Shown: in pieces, positions 19,753 through 28,044 of the stretch
How positions within the stretch are numbered: position 1 is the first letter of the stretch
Layout of the letters: each line of letters opens with the position of its first letter
Assembly: GCA_900768545.1 (NCBI GenBank)
Contig: CAAGDD010000003.1
Location: 62,001 to 126,000 of the forward strand
Reading direction: 5' to 3'
DNA length: 64,000 nucleotides
DNA from: Clostridia bacterium
GTDB taxonomy: Bacteria > Bacillota > Clostridia > Christensenellales > UBA1242
Position numbers and translations under genes: made by a program
The notes under the pieces: model-generated
Databases searched by the model: none
What the model saw: only the letters and a program-made list of their open reading frames with translations
What the model was told of the DNA's origin: nothing

Positions 19753-20717
19753 TAACTTGTAAATTTGGCGGCTCGTGCACAGTGCAAGAGCGCGCAATAA
19801 AAAACATAAAAAAAATTAAGAAAAACTCAAACGAGCGAAAGATATTTGTTTTTTCCGCAATCGGGAAAAGTGACGACAGCGACATAAAAGTCACAGACCT
19901 ATTGATCGAACTTTCTCACAAAAACGAAAACTATCAAAAGACAAAAAATCAAATAATCAAAAAATTTGAAAAACTCTGTAAAATCACAAAAAGCAAAATT
20001 GACCCAAAGGCCGAATTTGAAAAATATGAAAAAATATTTTTGAAGACAAATGATCAAAATTTTTTAATTTCTCGCGGCGAATTTTTAACAGCAAAAATAA
20101 TGGCACAATATTTAAAAATAAAATTTATTCCCGCAGAAAATGTTTTATTTTTTGAAAAAAATCAAATAAATGAGCGAAAAACTCAAAAAAAACTTAATTT
20201 TTTGTTAAAAAAACACAAAAAAATTGCAATTTGTGGATTTTATGGAATAAATGAAGAAAATAAAATCACTTTGTTTTCGCGCGGCGGCGGAGATGTTTCA
20301 GGGGCTTATTTTGCAAAATTTTCAAAATCAAATGTTTACGAAAACTGGACAGATGTAAATGGAATTTTTCAAGTCAATCCAAAGTATTTTGAATCAAACA
20401 CCATTTCAAAAATGTGTTATCACGATTTAAAGATCATTTCATCTCACGACGGAAAAGTCGTTCATCAAGACTGCGCTGACATTTTGAAAAACACAAACAT
20501 CACCCTGTGCGTGCGAAACATTTTTTCGCTGTCGGCAAAAAAAACTTTGATAAGTGACAATTTCAAATCTTCTTGCGGCTATGTCACTTGCAAACAAAAT
20601 GGCAAAAATTTTGAAATTTTAACAAAACACCAAAACGGCGAGATTGAGATATTTTTTGCAAAACCAAATTATCTTTTGCCACTTTTAAAATCACAATATG
20701 AAAAAATAAAAGACTGA
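19749..20717 (+). CDS. lysC: Aspartate kinase without regulatory ACT domains
   Basis: A 322-residue aspartokinase that phosphorylates aspartate. Signatures: KFGGS at residues 5-9, the ISRGE segment, SRGGGDVSG (SRGGSDTTA in most), NWTDVNGI, and a divergent version of the LAGAKVLHPR region (SSHDGKVVHQDCAD). Ordinary aspartokinases are 400-460 residues with two C-terminal ACT domains that bind lysine or threonine. Here only about 60-70 residues follow the kinase core, enough for at most a degenerate partial ACT fold. The protein is very lysine-rich. The start at 19749 overlaps the asd stop. Feedback insensitivity is inferred, not shown. Confidence 0.88.
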   Translation: MITCKFGGSCTVQERAIKNIKKIKKNSNERKIFVFSAIGKSDDSDIKVTDLLIELSHKNENYQKTKNQIIKKFEKLCKITKSKIDPKAEFEKYEKIFLKTNDQNFLISRGEFLTAKIMAQYLKIKFIPAENVLFFEKNQINERKTQKKLNFLLKKHKKIAICGFYGINEENKITLFSRGGGDVSGAYFAKFSKSNVYENWTDVNGIFQVNPKYFESNTISKMCYHDLKIISSHDGKVVHQDCADILKNTNITLCVRNIFSLSAKKTLISDNFKSSCGYVTCKQNGKNFEILTKHQNGEIEIFFAKPNYLLPLLKSQYEKIKD

Positions 20718-20732
20718 AATTCAGTCTTTTTA
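20708..20732. terminator. Terminator after asd-lysC
   Basis: Stem AAAAGACTG/CAGTCTTTT (20708-20716 with 20722-20730) overlapping the lysC stop, with T runs on both strands. It may also serve the convergent DUF2441 gene. Confidence 0.75.
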
Positions 20733-20741
20733 TTTTCTTTC

Positions 20742-21299
20742 TTAATTTGTGTCAAACACTTTTAAAACTTTGGCTTTTCCAACAAACAAAAGTTCTCTTT
20801 CGACAATCGGCATTTTGTTTTTCCAATAATTTTCTGCAATATTTTCTTTGTCAAAAACAGACAATGTGTTTCGAAGCATCAAATTGCCGTCAGCTTCAAA
20901 AATCTGTCCGTCGGCTTCAAGTTCGACAATTTTCACGCTGCCAGATTTGTTCATTCTTTTTAAAATTGGAACCCACTTTTGTGCTTGCTGAAAAGTTTTG
21001 CAACAAAACAAGCATTTCAGCCGTGACGGCAAATCGGGGCAATTTTTCAAACGATAATTTTCCAGCACCAGCTCTCGCACAATCGCACAACTTTCATAGA
21101 CATAATTTTTTAGCATATTCTTTTCGGCAGCGCTTAAATCTTCGATCGTTTTTGTTAACAAAATTTCATTTATATCTTTTTCTTCGACAGAAAAATCTTT
21201 TCCAAAAAGTCGTTGAGCAAAAAAGTTGTAGCCGCTTCCCGCTTCGATTTTGTCACCTTCGTGCACATCACGATTTCTAACAACATGATAGATTTTCAT
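20742..21299 (-). CDS. DUF2441-like protein
   Basis: A 185-residue soluble protein. The N-terminal IYHVVRNRDVHEGDKI and the later IVREL.LE...... NCPDLPSR(L)KCL pattern match my memory of DUF2441 proteins, a Firmicutes family distantly related to ADP-ribosyltransferase-like folds. Activity is unknown. Start ATG 21299 follows AGGAATAAA. It lies 14 bases downstream of the lipoprotein gene on the same strand and is probably cotranscribed. The family call is from pattern memory only. Confidence 0.6.
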   Translation of the reverse strand: MKIYHVVRNRDVHEGDKIEAGSGYNFFAQRLFGKDFSVEEKDINEILLTKTIEDLSAAEKNMLKNYVYESCAIVRELVLENYRLKNCPDLPSRLKCLFCCKTFQQAQKWVPILKRMNKSGSVKIVELEADGQIFEADGNLMLRNTLSVFDKENIAENYWKNKMPIVERELLFVGKAKVLKVFDTN

Positions 21300-21313
21300 T
21301 TTATTCCTTTGTT

Positions 21314-22639
21314 TTAATATTTATAGCACAAAACATAAACTTTGCTTTCGCTACAAACAAAACCTGTTTGCCCTTCTTCTGGCTTCACGCCGTCAATCGA
21401 AAGGATTGTTGCGTGGTCAAGATTTGTCTCAAAGTCATAAGTTTGACCAAGTTTTACAACGCGAATAGTATAGACAGAAATTCTTTCATAGTCAACTTCT
21501 GTTTCAACAACCAACGCTGAATCTTCTGGCACGATCAACTTGATATAAAGTTGAATGCCGTCATCTTCAAGAATTTGATTTTCAAACACTTGAGTCATAG
21601 CTTCGTCTGTATAAATTTCATAAACTACATTGCTTTGAATTGCAGGTTTAACAAATTCACGCGTTTTCAAAAAGTCTTTAAGACTTTCATTTGTGATGTT
21701 TTTGCCAAGATCAGTTTCAAGAACGTCTACCATTTCAACCCCATTCAATTTAAAAGTAACATAACCATAAAGGTCGTCCGTAGTTGTGTCCGAATACATT
21801 GAAATACTGTCATAATAACTGTCATCAAATGTGTAAAAATATGTCACTGTATCTTCAGTCTTTACAACACTATCTTTTTTGTTTTGAAACTTGTGATTGT
21901 TTTGAGTTGTGCTAACAATTGATACAAGTTGAGTTTCGTTCGTTGTGATTGTTGTCTTTTCATAAGTTTGAGTGTAGAGATAAGTTTCATCATCGTCAAA
22001 ATCGTTATATTTTGTTTTTGTTGTCGATTCGATAATAAGAGAAACTTCTCCGTTTTTGCTTCGACTTGTTGAAAAACTATAAGACAACACTTCGGTCGTT
22101 GTGTCTGTTGTCAAAACATTTATAATTGCTTCTTTGAATTCTTCAAAGGTTAAACCTTTGCCATATCCCATTTTTAAAAATACGGTCGAAGGTTGATATT
22201 GCGCCTGCCACTTGCCATAGTTTGCATTGACATATTTTCCTTCGTTTTTACTAGATAACATATCGCGTTCAATATATTTTGTTTTTGTAACACCCTCATC
22301 GTCCACAAGTTTTACAATTTTAAGATAATTTGAAACATCTTTCAATCCGTTGTTTTCATTGACTTGCGATTCTTGTATTATGTGAAAATATTTTCTGCCA
22401 TGCAACGCTTCAGTCTCAGTCGTTTTCCCAACAAATTTTTTGCCGTCTTCATATTTTTTGCTTTCAAAAATAACTGTATATGGGGCGTTTTCGGAATAAT
22501 TGTTACAATTTTCTCTTGCCGCCGCCCAAATTTTAAAGTTGTCTTCATCGCTGTAATTTGCTCCGCACGCGCAAAGTCCAAACGAGAACGCCACAACGAG
22601 CAAAAGCACAAAACTTGTTATCAAACTTTTCTTTTTCAT
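21314..22639 (-). CDS. Lipoprotein of unknown function, 441 aa
   Basis: A type II signal peptide (MKKKSLITSF, hydrophobic core, then LCAC) places the lipidated cysteine at about residue 24, so the protein is anchored on the outer face of the membrane. The rest is Thr/Ser/Glu-rich with alternating beta-type segments and acidic patches; I recognise no domain. ATG 22639 is chosen because GGAGG lies 5 bases upstream; a longer frame to 22690 would lack a signal peptide n-region. It leads a probable two-gene operon with the DUF2441-like gene. Confidence 0.85.
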   Translation of the reverse strand: MKKKSLITSFVLLLVVAFSFGLCACGANYSDEDNFKIWAAARENCNNYSENAPYTVIFESKKYEDGKKFVGKTTETEALHGRKYFHIIQESQVNENNGLKDVSNYLKIVKLVDDEGVTKTKYIERDMLSSKNEGKYVNANYGKWQAQYQPSTVFLKMGYGKGLTFEEFKEAIINVLTTDTTTEVLSYSFSTSRSKNGEVSLIIESTTKTKYNDFDDDETYLYTQTYEKTTITTNETQLVSIVSTTQNNHKFQNKKDSVVKTEDTVTYFYTFDDSYYDSISMYSDTTTDDLYGYVTFKLNGVEMVDVLETDLGKNITNESLKDFLKTREFVKPAIQSNVVYEIYTDEAMTQVFENQILEDDGIQLYIKLIVPEDSALVVETEVDYERISVYTIRVVKLGQTYDFETNLDHATILSIDGVKPEEGQTGFVCSESKVYVLCYKY

Positions 22640-22912
22640 AAAACCTCCATTTTTTATATGCAAACTTGCATTTTGTTGTGCCAAGCACAACTACTATTAT
22701 TATCATAACATACTTTGCCAATTTTTCAAAACATAATTTCAAAAATAGAATTGGTCAAAAATCGCACCCGAAAATCTTTGAAAACTTTTTGTTTTGTAAA
22801 ATATCTTTACAACAACCACCTACAAAGTTTTGATCAAGACTTTTAATAAATTTGACTAACATAAGCCAAATTTTGTATAATTTGTTTAAGAAAAGTTTTA
22901 AAGGGAAGAAAG

Positions 22913-23545
22913 ATGAAAGAATACAAAAATGTCGTTTTTAGACGTCCAAAAGATGCTGGGATAGCGCCCGTTTGGGACAAAAATTGCAAAGTTTTAATGC
23001 TCGGCTCTATCACCGCAACTGACGGAATGAACAAAGGTTTTTATTATGCAAGCAACAAAAATCAGTTGTGGCAACTTTTGGATATTGTATTAAACACAAA
23101 CTGCTTTTCGGCGTTGAAAGAAAAACTCAAAACAAACTTCGAAGACTTTAAAACAAACAAAATTTCGCAAGCAGAATTTGAACAAAACAGAGAGCAAATT
23201 AGAAGTCAATTTTCTGTCGAACTTTTAAAAAGAAAAATTGCAATTTGTGATGTGTTTTGTGAATGTTATTTCAACAACAATTCGTCAATGGACATTGATA
23301 TAATTTTAAACAACAAAGATTTTCCATTTAAGACCAGCAAAGAAATTTTGCAAAACATAATTGACAATTCACAAATAAAAACTATCGTCGTAAACAGTAA
23401 GTTTGTCGAGTCACAACTTCGAAAAATGAAACTTTCTGGCGATTTTGAAGTCAAATATGTTATCAGTCCGTCACCAAGACGCGGCTCGATTGACAAAAAA
23501 ATTGAAAATTGGAAACAAGTTTTCTCATTGTTGAAAGACATATAA
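22913..23545 (+). CDS. Uracil-DNA-glycosylase-superfamily protein (deoxyinosine glycosylase-like)
   Basis: A 210-residue protein with the layout of the UDG-fold hypoxanthine-DNA glycosylases: an N-terminal PVWD..CKVLMLGS strand-loop, then GFYYAS.KNQLW (GFYYGHPRNRFW in relatives), a middle helical part, and a C-terminal segment (KTIVVNSKFVE ... ISPSPRRGS) matching the FNGK and LPSTSPAN parts. The usual His of GHPRN is Ser here and the final motif is SPSPRR rather than STSPAN, so activity or base choice may differ. Start ATG follows AAAGGGAAGAAAG. It converges on the DUF84 gene across a shared terminator; both are nucleotide/DNA house-cleaning families. Confidence 0.72.
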   Translation: MKEYKNVVFRRPKDAGIAPVWDKNCKVLMLGSITATDGMNKGFYYASNKNQLWQLLDIVLNTNCFSALKEKLKTNFEDFKTNKISQAEFEQNREQIRSQFSVELLKRKIAICDVFCECYFNNNSSMDIDIILNNKDFPFKTSKEILQNIIDNSQIKTIVVNSKFVESQLRKMKLSGDFEVKYVISPSPRRGSIDKKIENWKQVFSLLKDI

Positions 23546-23546
23546 A

Positions 23547-23572
23547 AAACACCCTGCAAAAGCAAGGTGTTT
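23547..23572. terminator. Bidirectional terminator between UDG-like and DUF84 genes
   Basis: Stem AAACACC-TGC/GCA-GGTGTTT (23547-23557 with 23562-23572), one mismatch, loop AAAA. Confidence 0.75.
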
Positions 23573-23577
23573 ATTTT

Positions 23578-24132
23578 TTACAAACTTTTTTCGTTTGAAC
23601 CATCTTTCCAAATTTCGCCGTTTACAAAAGATGTCAAAGCCATTGTGAACGCTTGGGTATTTAAATCAACTCGAGTGATTTGATCGTGTGTCAAAAGTCC
23701 AATGCCACCAGCTCCGCTTCGAAGGTCTGTTTCGTGAAAAATCTTGTCCATAACTGGTGCGAGTGAACTTGAAATAACTGTTTCAACATATTTCTTTGGC
23801 ACTGGAAAACTTGCACTTGTTCCAACGCTTTCATAGCCATTCTTGTCTTTGATAACCGCAATGTTTGTGATAGCCCAAAAGCCCAAATCGTTTACAATTC
23901 CAGATTCGACAGCCATATAAAAATCTGCGTCAATGTTGTTTTCTTTGGCATATTTGACCAAATTGTCAACACGATTTTTTGCACCGATATAGGTTTCTTT
24001 CCCCACTGGCTGCTCGCTAACGCCCGAACTTGCCGAAACGCTGATGATTTCAACATCATCAAAATACTTTTCTAATGCGTCTTTTGCCCCTTTAATTTTT
24101 CCCGGATTTTTTGTTCCAATCAATACTTTCAT
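23578..24132 (-). CDS. Inosine/xanthosine triphosphatase family protein (DUF84, YjjX-like)
   Basis: A 184-residue protein with the DUF84 signatures: N-terminal GTKNPGKIKGAK, then SGVSEQPVGKETYIGAKNR, an ESGI segment (catalytic acidic region), and C-terminal RVDLNTQAFTMAL. Family members hydrolyse ITP and XTP to keep damaged purines from nucleic acids. ATG 24132 follows AGGAGAAAAGT; the longer frame to 24243 has no such site. The next gene on the same strand (24381-24914) is a diverged paralogue, but 250 bases and a terminator separate them. Confidence 0.88.
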   Translation of the reverse strand: MKVLIGTKNPGKIKGAKDALEKYFDDVEIISVSASSGVSEQPVGKETYIGAKNRVDNLVKYAKENNIDADFYMAVESGIVNDLGFWAITNIAVIKDKNGYESVGTSASFPVPKKYVETVISSSLAPVMDKIFHETDLRSGAGGIGLLTHDQITRVDLNTQAFTMALTSFVNGEIWKDGSNEKSL

Positions 24133-24374
24133 ACTTTTCTCCTTTATTTTAGGTCGTAAAAAAAATCTTCCACAGAATAACAATAAACCGACCAATAAAT
24201 TTTCTTTATTGTTTGCTTTATTGCCATTCATAAGAAGATTCAAATTGAATTTCCCACTTAATATAAATCCGGAATGGTCAAAAGGGATTATATGTTTATA
24301 TTATATCATCAAAGTAAGTTTTTGTCAAGTCTAAACAAGAAAATTAATACAACTTCTTATAAAAGCAAAACAAA

Positions 24375-24398
24375 AAAATGCTATTTTGATAGCATTTT
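24375..24398 (-). terminator. Terminator overlapping the end of the second DUF84 gene
   Basis: Ten-bp stem AAAATGCTAT/ATAGCATTTT spanning the stop codon of the 24381-24914 gene. The minus strand continues into a T run. Confidence 0.7.
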
Positions 24399-24914
24399 GT
24401 ATTTGATAGAAATCGCGCATTTTACAGAATCAACAAATTCGTCGGTGCGAGTGTAAACGCCATTTGTAAGCATTCCATTTGTGCCGAGCAAACTGATTTT
24501 TTCATCTGTGCTGCCTGTGTAATCAGCCACAACTTTTGACAATCTTTCATCTTTTGAAACATTTTTCATTATCTCGTCTGGGACTTTAACTTTCGCACTG
24601 CAACCTGTGCAATATTCGTCAGTTTTTTTGTCATAAACCATCGTCCAGCCACAAAGATAAGTGCCATAAGAACATTCAGTCAAAATACCTTCCATTGAAA
24701 TGTAAATGTCAGCTTCTTCGACTTGTCGTCTTGCGTCCAAAATTCGATTTTTACAACCTGTCAAACCTTCTTCGTCGCCGATTGGAGTTTCAGACACTCC
24801 CGAGTTTGTTTCAAGCGGCACAATTTCATATTCGCTAAAAAACTTTGACACAACTTCTTCAACCGCTTTGTTTTTTGATTTATTTTTCGAACACACAACA
24901 ATTTTCTTCTTCAT
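24381..24914 (-). CDS. Second DUF84 (inosine/xanthosine triphosphatase-like) protein
   Basis: A 177-residue relative of the 24132 gene product: VCSKNKSKNKAVE at the N-terminus, NSGVSETPIGDEEGLTGCKN, then a variant catalytic segment (YISMEGILTE where the paralogue has YMAVESGIVND). The glycine of ESGI is replaced and the loop differs, so this copy may have changed activity. ATG 24914 is preferred over an in-frame GTG two codons earlier because GGAGTG is the ribosome site. The two paralogues differ through most of their length, so the duplication is old or they arrived separately. Confidence 0.85.
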   Translation of the reverse strand: MKKKIVVCSKNKSKNKAVEEVVSKFFSEYEIVPLETNSGVSETPIGDEEGLTGCKNRILDARRQVEEADIYISMEGILTECSYGTYLCGWTMVYDKKTDEYCTGCSAKVKVPDEIMKNVSKDERLSKVVADYTGSTDEKISLLGTNGMLTNGVYTRTDEFVDSVKCAISIKYKMLSK

Positions 24915-25051
24915 ATTCACTCCTTGGCAGGATTATAACAGATCTTCATTTTCAAGTCAATCCTAAAATAAACTTTGCCCAGCGAAAATATTATTGTATA
25001 TCAACATCATACATAAACAAACATCATTGAGTTCCAAATTAAATTTTATCG

Positions 25052-25096
25052 AAACAAAAAAAAGAAAAGTTTAATCGACTTTTCTTTTTTTTGTTT
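25052..25096 (-). terminator. Terminator of tRNA-Arg
   Basis: Long A/T-rich perfect stem (25052-25070 with 25078-25096) directly downstream of the tRNA 3' end on the minus strand. Confidence 0.75.
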
Positions 25097-25099
25097 GCT

Positions 25100-25174
25100 T
25101 GGTGCACCCACCAAGACTCGAACTCGGGATAATCGTTCCGAAGACGATTGTGATATCCACTTCACTATGGGTGC
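25100..25174 (-). tRNA. tRNA-Arg(UCG)
   Basis: 75-base tRNA with encoded CCA. The acceptor stem GCACCCA/TGGGTGC is perfect. The anticodon arm ATCGT-CTTCGGA-ACGAT gives anticodon UCG (reads CGA-family arginine codons), and the T arm contains GTTCGAGTC. A consensus promoter lies about 150 bases upstream (25325-25353) and a terminator directly downstream. Confidence 0.93.
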
Positions 25175-25183
25175 ATAAGTATT

Positions 25184-25224
25184 GCACACATAGTGAAGTA
25201 TATCTCATACCAGCTATGGGTGCA
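25184..25224. repeat. tRNA-Arg acceptor/5'-end fragments as an imperfect hairpin
   Basis: Just upstream of tRNA-Arg two further copies of its 5' end appear. On the plus strand GCACaCATAGTGAAGT (25184 onward) repeats the tRNA 5' end with one change, in inverted orientation. On the minus strand GCACCCATAG (25224-25215) is a direct copy. The two ends pair over 10 bp with one mismatch, making a 40-base mini-tRNA-like hairpin, and the left arm can also pair with the true tRNA 5' end. It looks like the remnant of a deleted or recombined tRNA copy. Confidence 0.6.
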
Positions 25225-25324
25225 TGTTAATTTTGTCAAGTTCTGCCAAAAAAAATAATTTATTTTTGTTAGGCGAAAAATTTTTATCGTTTCAAACACT
25301 AATGCTGACACGATTTTCAGCAAT

Positions 25325-25353
25325 ATTATAGAACTAAAATTTGAAAATGTCAA
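25325..25353 (-). promoter_or_regulatory. Promoter for tRNA-Arg
   Basis: Perfect consensus on the minus strand: TTGACA (25353-25348), 17-base spacer, TATAAT (25330-25325). The transcript would include the mini-hairpin at 25184-25224 before the tRNA. Confidence 0.8.
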
Positions 25354-25377
25354 AATCTATTTCATTTTTTATGCCCA

Positions 25378-25457
25378 ATTTGCAAGTTTTGCTTGCAATT
25401 TTTGTTATTTATGTTTAAAATAATAATAAATATATTTAGTTTTGACAAAAACTAAAT
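25378..25457 (+). promoter_or_regulatory. Hairpin and perfect palindrome ahead of the coupling-protein gene
   Basis: Two elements precede the gene. TTGCAAG-TTTTG-CTTGCAA followed by T5 (about 25380-25403) is terminator-like on the plus strand. ATTTAGTTTT-GACA-AAAACTAAAT (25434-25457) is a perfect 10-bp inverted repeat ending 17 bases before the start codon, in operator or leader-hairpin position. I see no clear -35/-10 pair. The rest of 25225-25474 holds nothing else that I can support except the tRNA promoter. Confidence 0.45.
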
Positions 25458-25474
25458 TTTTATGGGAGAAAACT

Positions 25475-27487
25475 ATGTCAAAAAAATTAAAACCTTTGAT
25501 TATTTGGGTGCTCGTTTTTGCGGCTATCGGTTATGCTGGAGGTGCAGTGTTGCACTATTTCACACAACATCCAGCAAGTTTTGTTGACTCTTTGATTGTT
25601 GACTATGCTTACATCGGTGCGGGAATTGGTGCAGCCATTGGATTTTTGTTTAGTTTCGCTGGAAAGAAAGAAAAGAAAGACGAAAAGAAGCCAGCCACAA
25701 CTGGAAAGACCGCTGACGGCGAAGAAATGGATTTGGCGACAAACGCACACTGGTATAATTTGAAAAACTTGAAGACCGATCTTGTTTCAGGAAAAATCAT
25801 TTCAACAACTTGGAACGAACTTCCACAACTTCAAACTTCTGGCGTTGTGTTTAGAAATCAAATCGAAGACGGAAAATACAAAATTGGAATGAAAGACGAA
25901 TATCACTGTTTGGTTATCGGGACAACCGCTTCCGGAAAAACAAGTGCTTGTCTTGTTCCTACAATCCGCATTCTTGGACACACCGGCGAAAAACCAAATA
26001 TGGTTATCACCGATCCAAAGGGAGAACTTTTTGTTCAAACAAGCAAGATTATGGAAGATGAAGGTTATCGTGTCGTAACGCTCAATCTTCGTGACGCGTT
26101 TTCATCTACTCGCTGGAATCCACTTGACCACGCTTATGAAGTTTATCACAAAGGCAAAAACTGCAAAAACAACATTCAAAAATACACAGGAAAGTCAAAA
26201 CCTTCTCAAATGGGTTACAAAGAAATCCCTGGTGAAGAATATGGCGAAGAATGGTATATTTTTGAAGGTGTGGCTTATCCTACAATCGAAAAATTGAAGA
26301 TCGCAGTAAATAGTGCTGAACAAATTTATTGTGATGCTGCACAAAACGAACTTCGCGAAATTTGCAACACCATTGCTCCAAAGTCACAAGCACAAGACCC
26401 AACATGGGAAGAAGGCGCGCAAGACTATCTTTATGGCTGCGCACTTGCAATGCTTGAAGACAGTTTGAATCCAGAACTTGGAATGACCAAAGAAAAATTC
26501 AACTTCTTCAACTTGTATCGTATCGCCACCTATCGTGACCCAGATGCTGACGCTCCATTTGAGACAATCAGAAGATATTTGCTTCAAGGACGAGATGCCG
26601 CAACATCTGTTGTCCCAAACTTGACTTCGGCGGTAATTAACAACGCTCCAAACACAACCAAATCATACATCGGGGTTTTGAACGGCAAAATCTCATTTAT
26701 GAACGACAAAGGTATCGCTTATCTTACATCTCAAAGCGACATTGATTTTGGAACATTTACAGACAAGCCAACAGTTTTCTATCTTATTATTCCAGATGAT
26801 CGTGAAGAGCGTCACAACTTGGCAATTTTGTGCATTTCTCAACTTTACAAGCGTCTTGTTGACAAAGCAAATTCTGTCGGCGGAAAGCTTAAAAAACACA
26901 CTTACTTCATTTTGGAAGAATTTGGTAATATGCCAAAGATTCCAAAGTTTGCCGAAATGATCACAGTTTCGCGTGGAAGAAACATTTTGTATGAAATGGC
27001 TGTTCAATCTTACACCCAGCTTGAAACAAAATATGGTGACAAAGATTCGAAAACAATTATCGCAAACTGCAATGCTCAAATCTATCTTGGAACAGACGAC
27101 CAAGCAACACTTGATGCATTTTCGAAAAAGTGCGGCGAAGTTCAACTTGTTTATCAAGAAACAAACACAAGCACTTCGAAAAACGACAACGGCAAAGACG
27201 GAAAGAGCACAACAGACAGCAAGAGCGTTCAAAGAACAACTCGCCCACTTATTTCGGCTTATCAACTTGGTCAAATTGAAAGAAATGAAGCTATCGTAAA
27301 ATTGTTTAGATTTGACCCTATGAAGATTAAACAAACGCCAAACTATCAAACACCTTTCTTCTATAAGAAAGACGCAGACATCAACACTATTTCAACAAAC
27401 AGTTTTGATGAAGTCGGGGTCTATTATGATATCAAACTTCGAAATCAAAAAATTTTGAAATCTTCAAGATTTAGCGATGACTTTTAA
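25475..27487 (+). CDS. VirD4/TraG-family type IV coupling protein (orphan)
   Basis: A 670-residue AAA+ DNA-pump-type protein. Two N-terminal transmembrane segments (about residues 8-32 and 45-65) are followed by a lysine-rich linker. The Walker A motif GTTASGKT is at residues 149-156, MVITDPKGELF follows, and Walker B (FILEEFGNMP) is near residues 478-487, with the conserved VSRGRNI region after it. Such proteins deliver relaxase-bound DNA or protein to a type IV secretion channel. ATG 25475 follows GGGAGA; the longer frame starts at a TTG inside the upstream palindrome. No relaxase, VirB4 or VirB6 gene is in the window, so the copy is isolated. Codon use resembles the surrounding chromosome, suggesting long residence. 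Confidence 0.92.
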   Translation: MSKKLKPLIIWVLVFAAIGYAGGAVLHYFTQHPASFVDSLIVDYAYIGAGIGAAIGFLFSFAGKKEKKDEKKPATTGKTADGEEMDLATNAHWYNLKNLKTDLVSGKIISTTWNELPQLQTSGVVFRNQIEDGKYKIGMKDEYHCLVIGTTASGKTSACLVPTIRILGHTGEKPNMVITDPKGELFVQTSKIMEDEGYRVVTLNLRDAFSSTRWNPLDHAYEVYHKGKNCKNNIQKYTGKSKPSQMGYKEIPGEEYGEEWYIFEGVAYPTIEKLKIAVNSAEQIYCDAAQNELREICNTIAPKSQAQDPTWEEGAQDYLYGCALAMLEDSLNPELGMTKEKFNFFNLYRIATYRDPDADAPFETIRRYLLQGRDAATSVVPNLTSAVINNAPNTTKSYIGVLNGKISFMNDKGIAYLTSQSDIDFGTFTDKPTVFYLIIPDDREERHNLAILCISQLYKRLVDKANSVGGKLKKHTYFILEEFGNMPKIPKFAEMITVSRGRNILYEMAVQSYTQLETKYGDKDSKTIIANCNAQIYLGTDDQATLDAFSKKCGEVQLVYQETNTSTSKNDNGKDGKSTTDSKSVQRTTRPLISAYQLGQIERNEAIVKLFRFDPMKIKQTPNYQTPFFYKKDADINTISTNSFDEVGVYYDIKLRNQKILKSSRFSDDF

Positions 27488-27500
27488 TAAAAATAAAAAG

Positions 27501-27530
27501 CATTAAACAAAATCTGTTTAATGTTTTTTT
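27501..27530 (+). terminator. Terminator of the coupling-protein gene
   Basis: CATTAAACA/TGTTTAATG 9-bp stem (27501-27509 with 27515-27523), then seven T. Confidence 0.85.
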
Positions 27531-27565
27531 ATCACACATATTTTAGTTTTGTCATAAAAGATGAT

Positions 27566-28027
27566 ATGGAACAAGAATATAACGACAGCCTTATGCCAAG
27601 CGATTTTGAGCAAATGGCAAAGGCATATTCAAAACATTTGAAAGACAAAGGCTTTGTTTTTGTGCGACTGGAAGAAGAAGAGTTTAATCTTTTGCTTGCA
27701 GAAATTTTTGTTTTGCTTTCAAAAATCGAAGCGTGCTTGAAACGCCTTGAAAACCAACTTGAAGCCGAGCGCTTGAAAACAAGTGTTTGCAACGCGAAAA
27801 AAATGTTGCAAGAGCGTTTTGGGACAAAAAAACAACACTCTTTTGAATGTGTTGAAAATGAAAACAATGCGTTTTTAAGTTTGGTTGCTATCGAAAATAT
27901 GCTTGTGATGAAACTTATGATTTTGTCAGTAAAAAGCGGCGAGATAGAACTTTGCAACGAGATCATCGCTTCGATTTGTTCTATCTTTGCCGAAAGCTTT
28001 TCGTGCGAAGGATTTGCCCTTTGTTGA
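27566..28027 (+). CDS. Hypothetical helical protein, 153 aa
   Basis: I do not recognise this protein. It is predicted almost wholly alpha-helical with heptad-like stretches (LLAEIFVLLSKIEACLKRLENQLEAERLK, i.e. residues about 40-68) and several cysteines, with no signal peptide. The start is uncertain: ATG 27566 is the first reasonable Met after the preceding terminator, but its upstream AAAAGATGAT is a poor ribosome site; the frame opens at 27521. It ends 17 bases before the structured element at 28045, so that RNA may form its 3' end. Confidence 0.6.
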   Translation: MEQEYNDSLMPSDFEQMAKAYSKHLKDKGFVFVRLEEEEFNLLLAEIFVLLSKIEACLKRLENQLEAERLKTSVCNAKKMLQERFGTKKQHSFECVENENNAFLSLVAIENMLVMKLMILSVKSGEIELCNEIIASICSIFAESFSCEGFALC

Positions 28028-28044
28028 AAATTTGTATATAAGCT

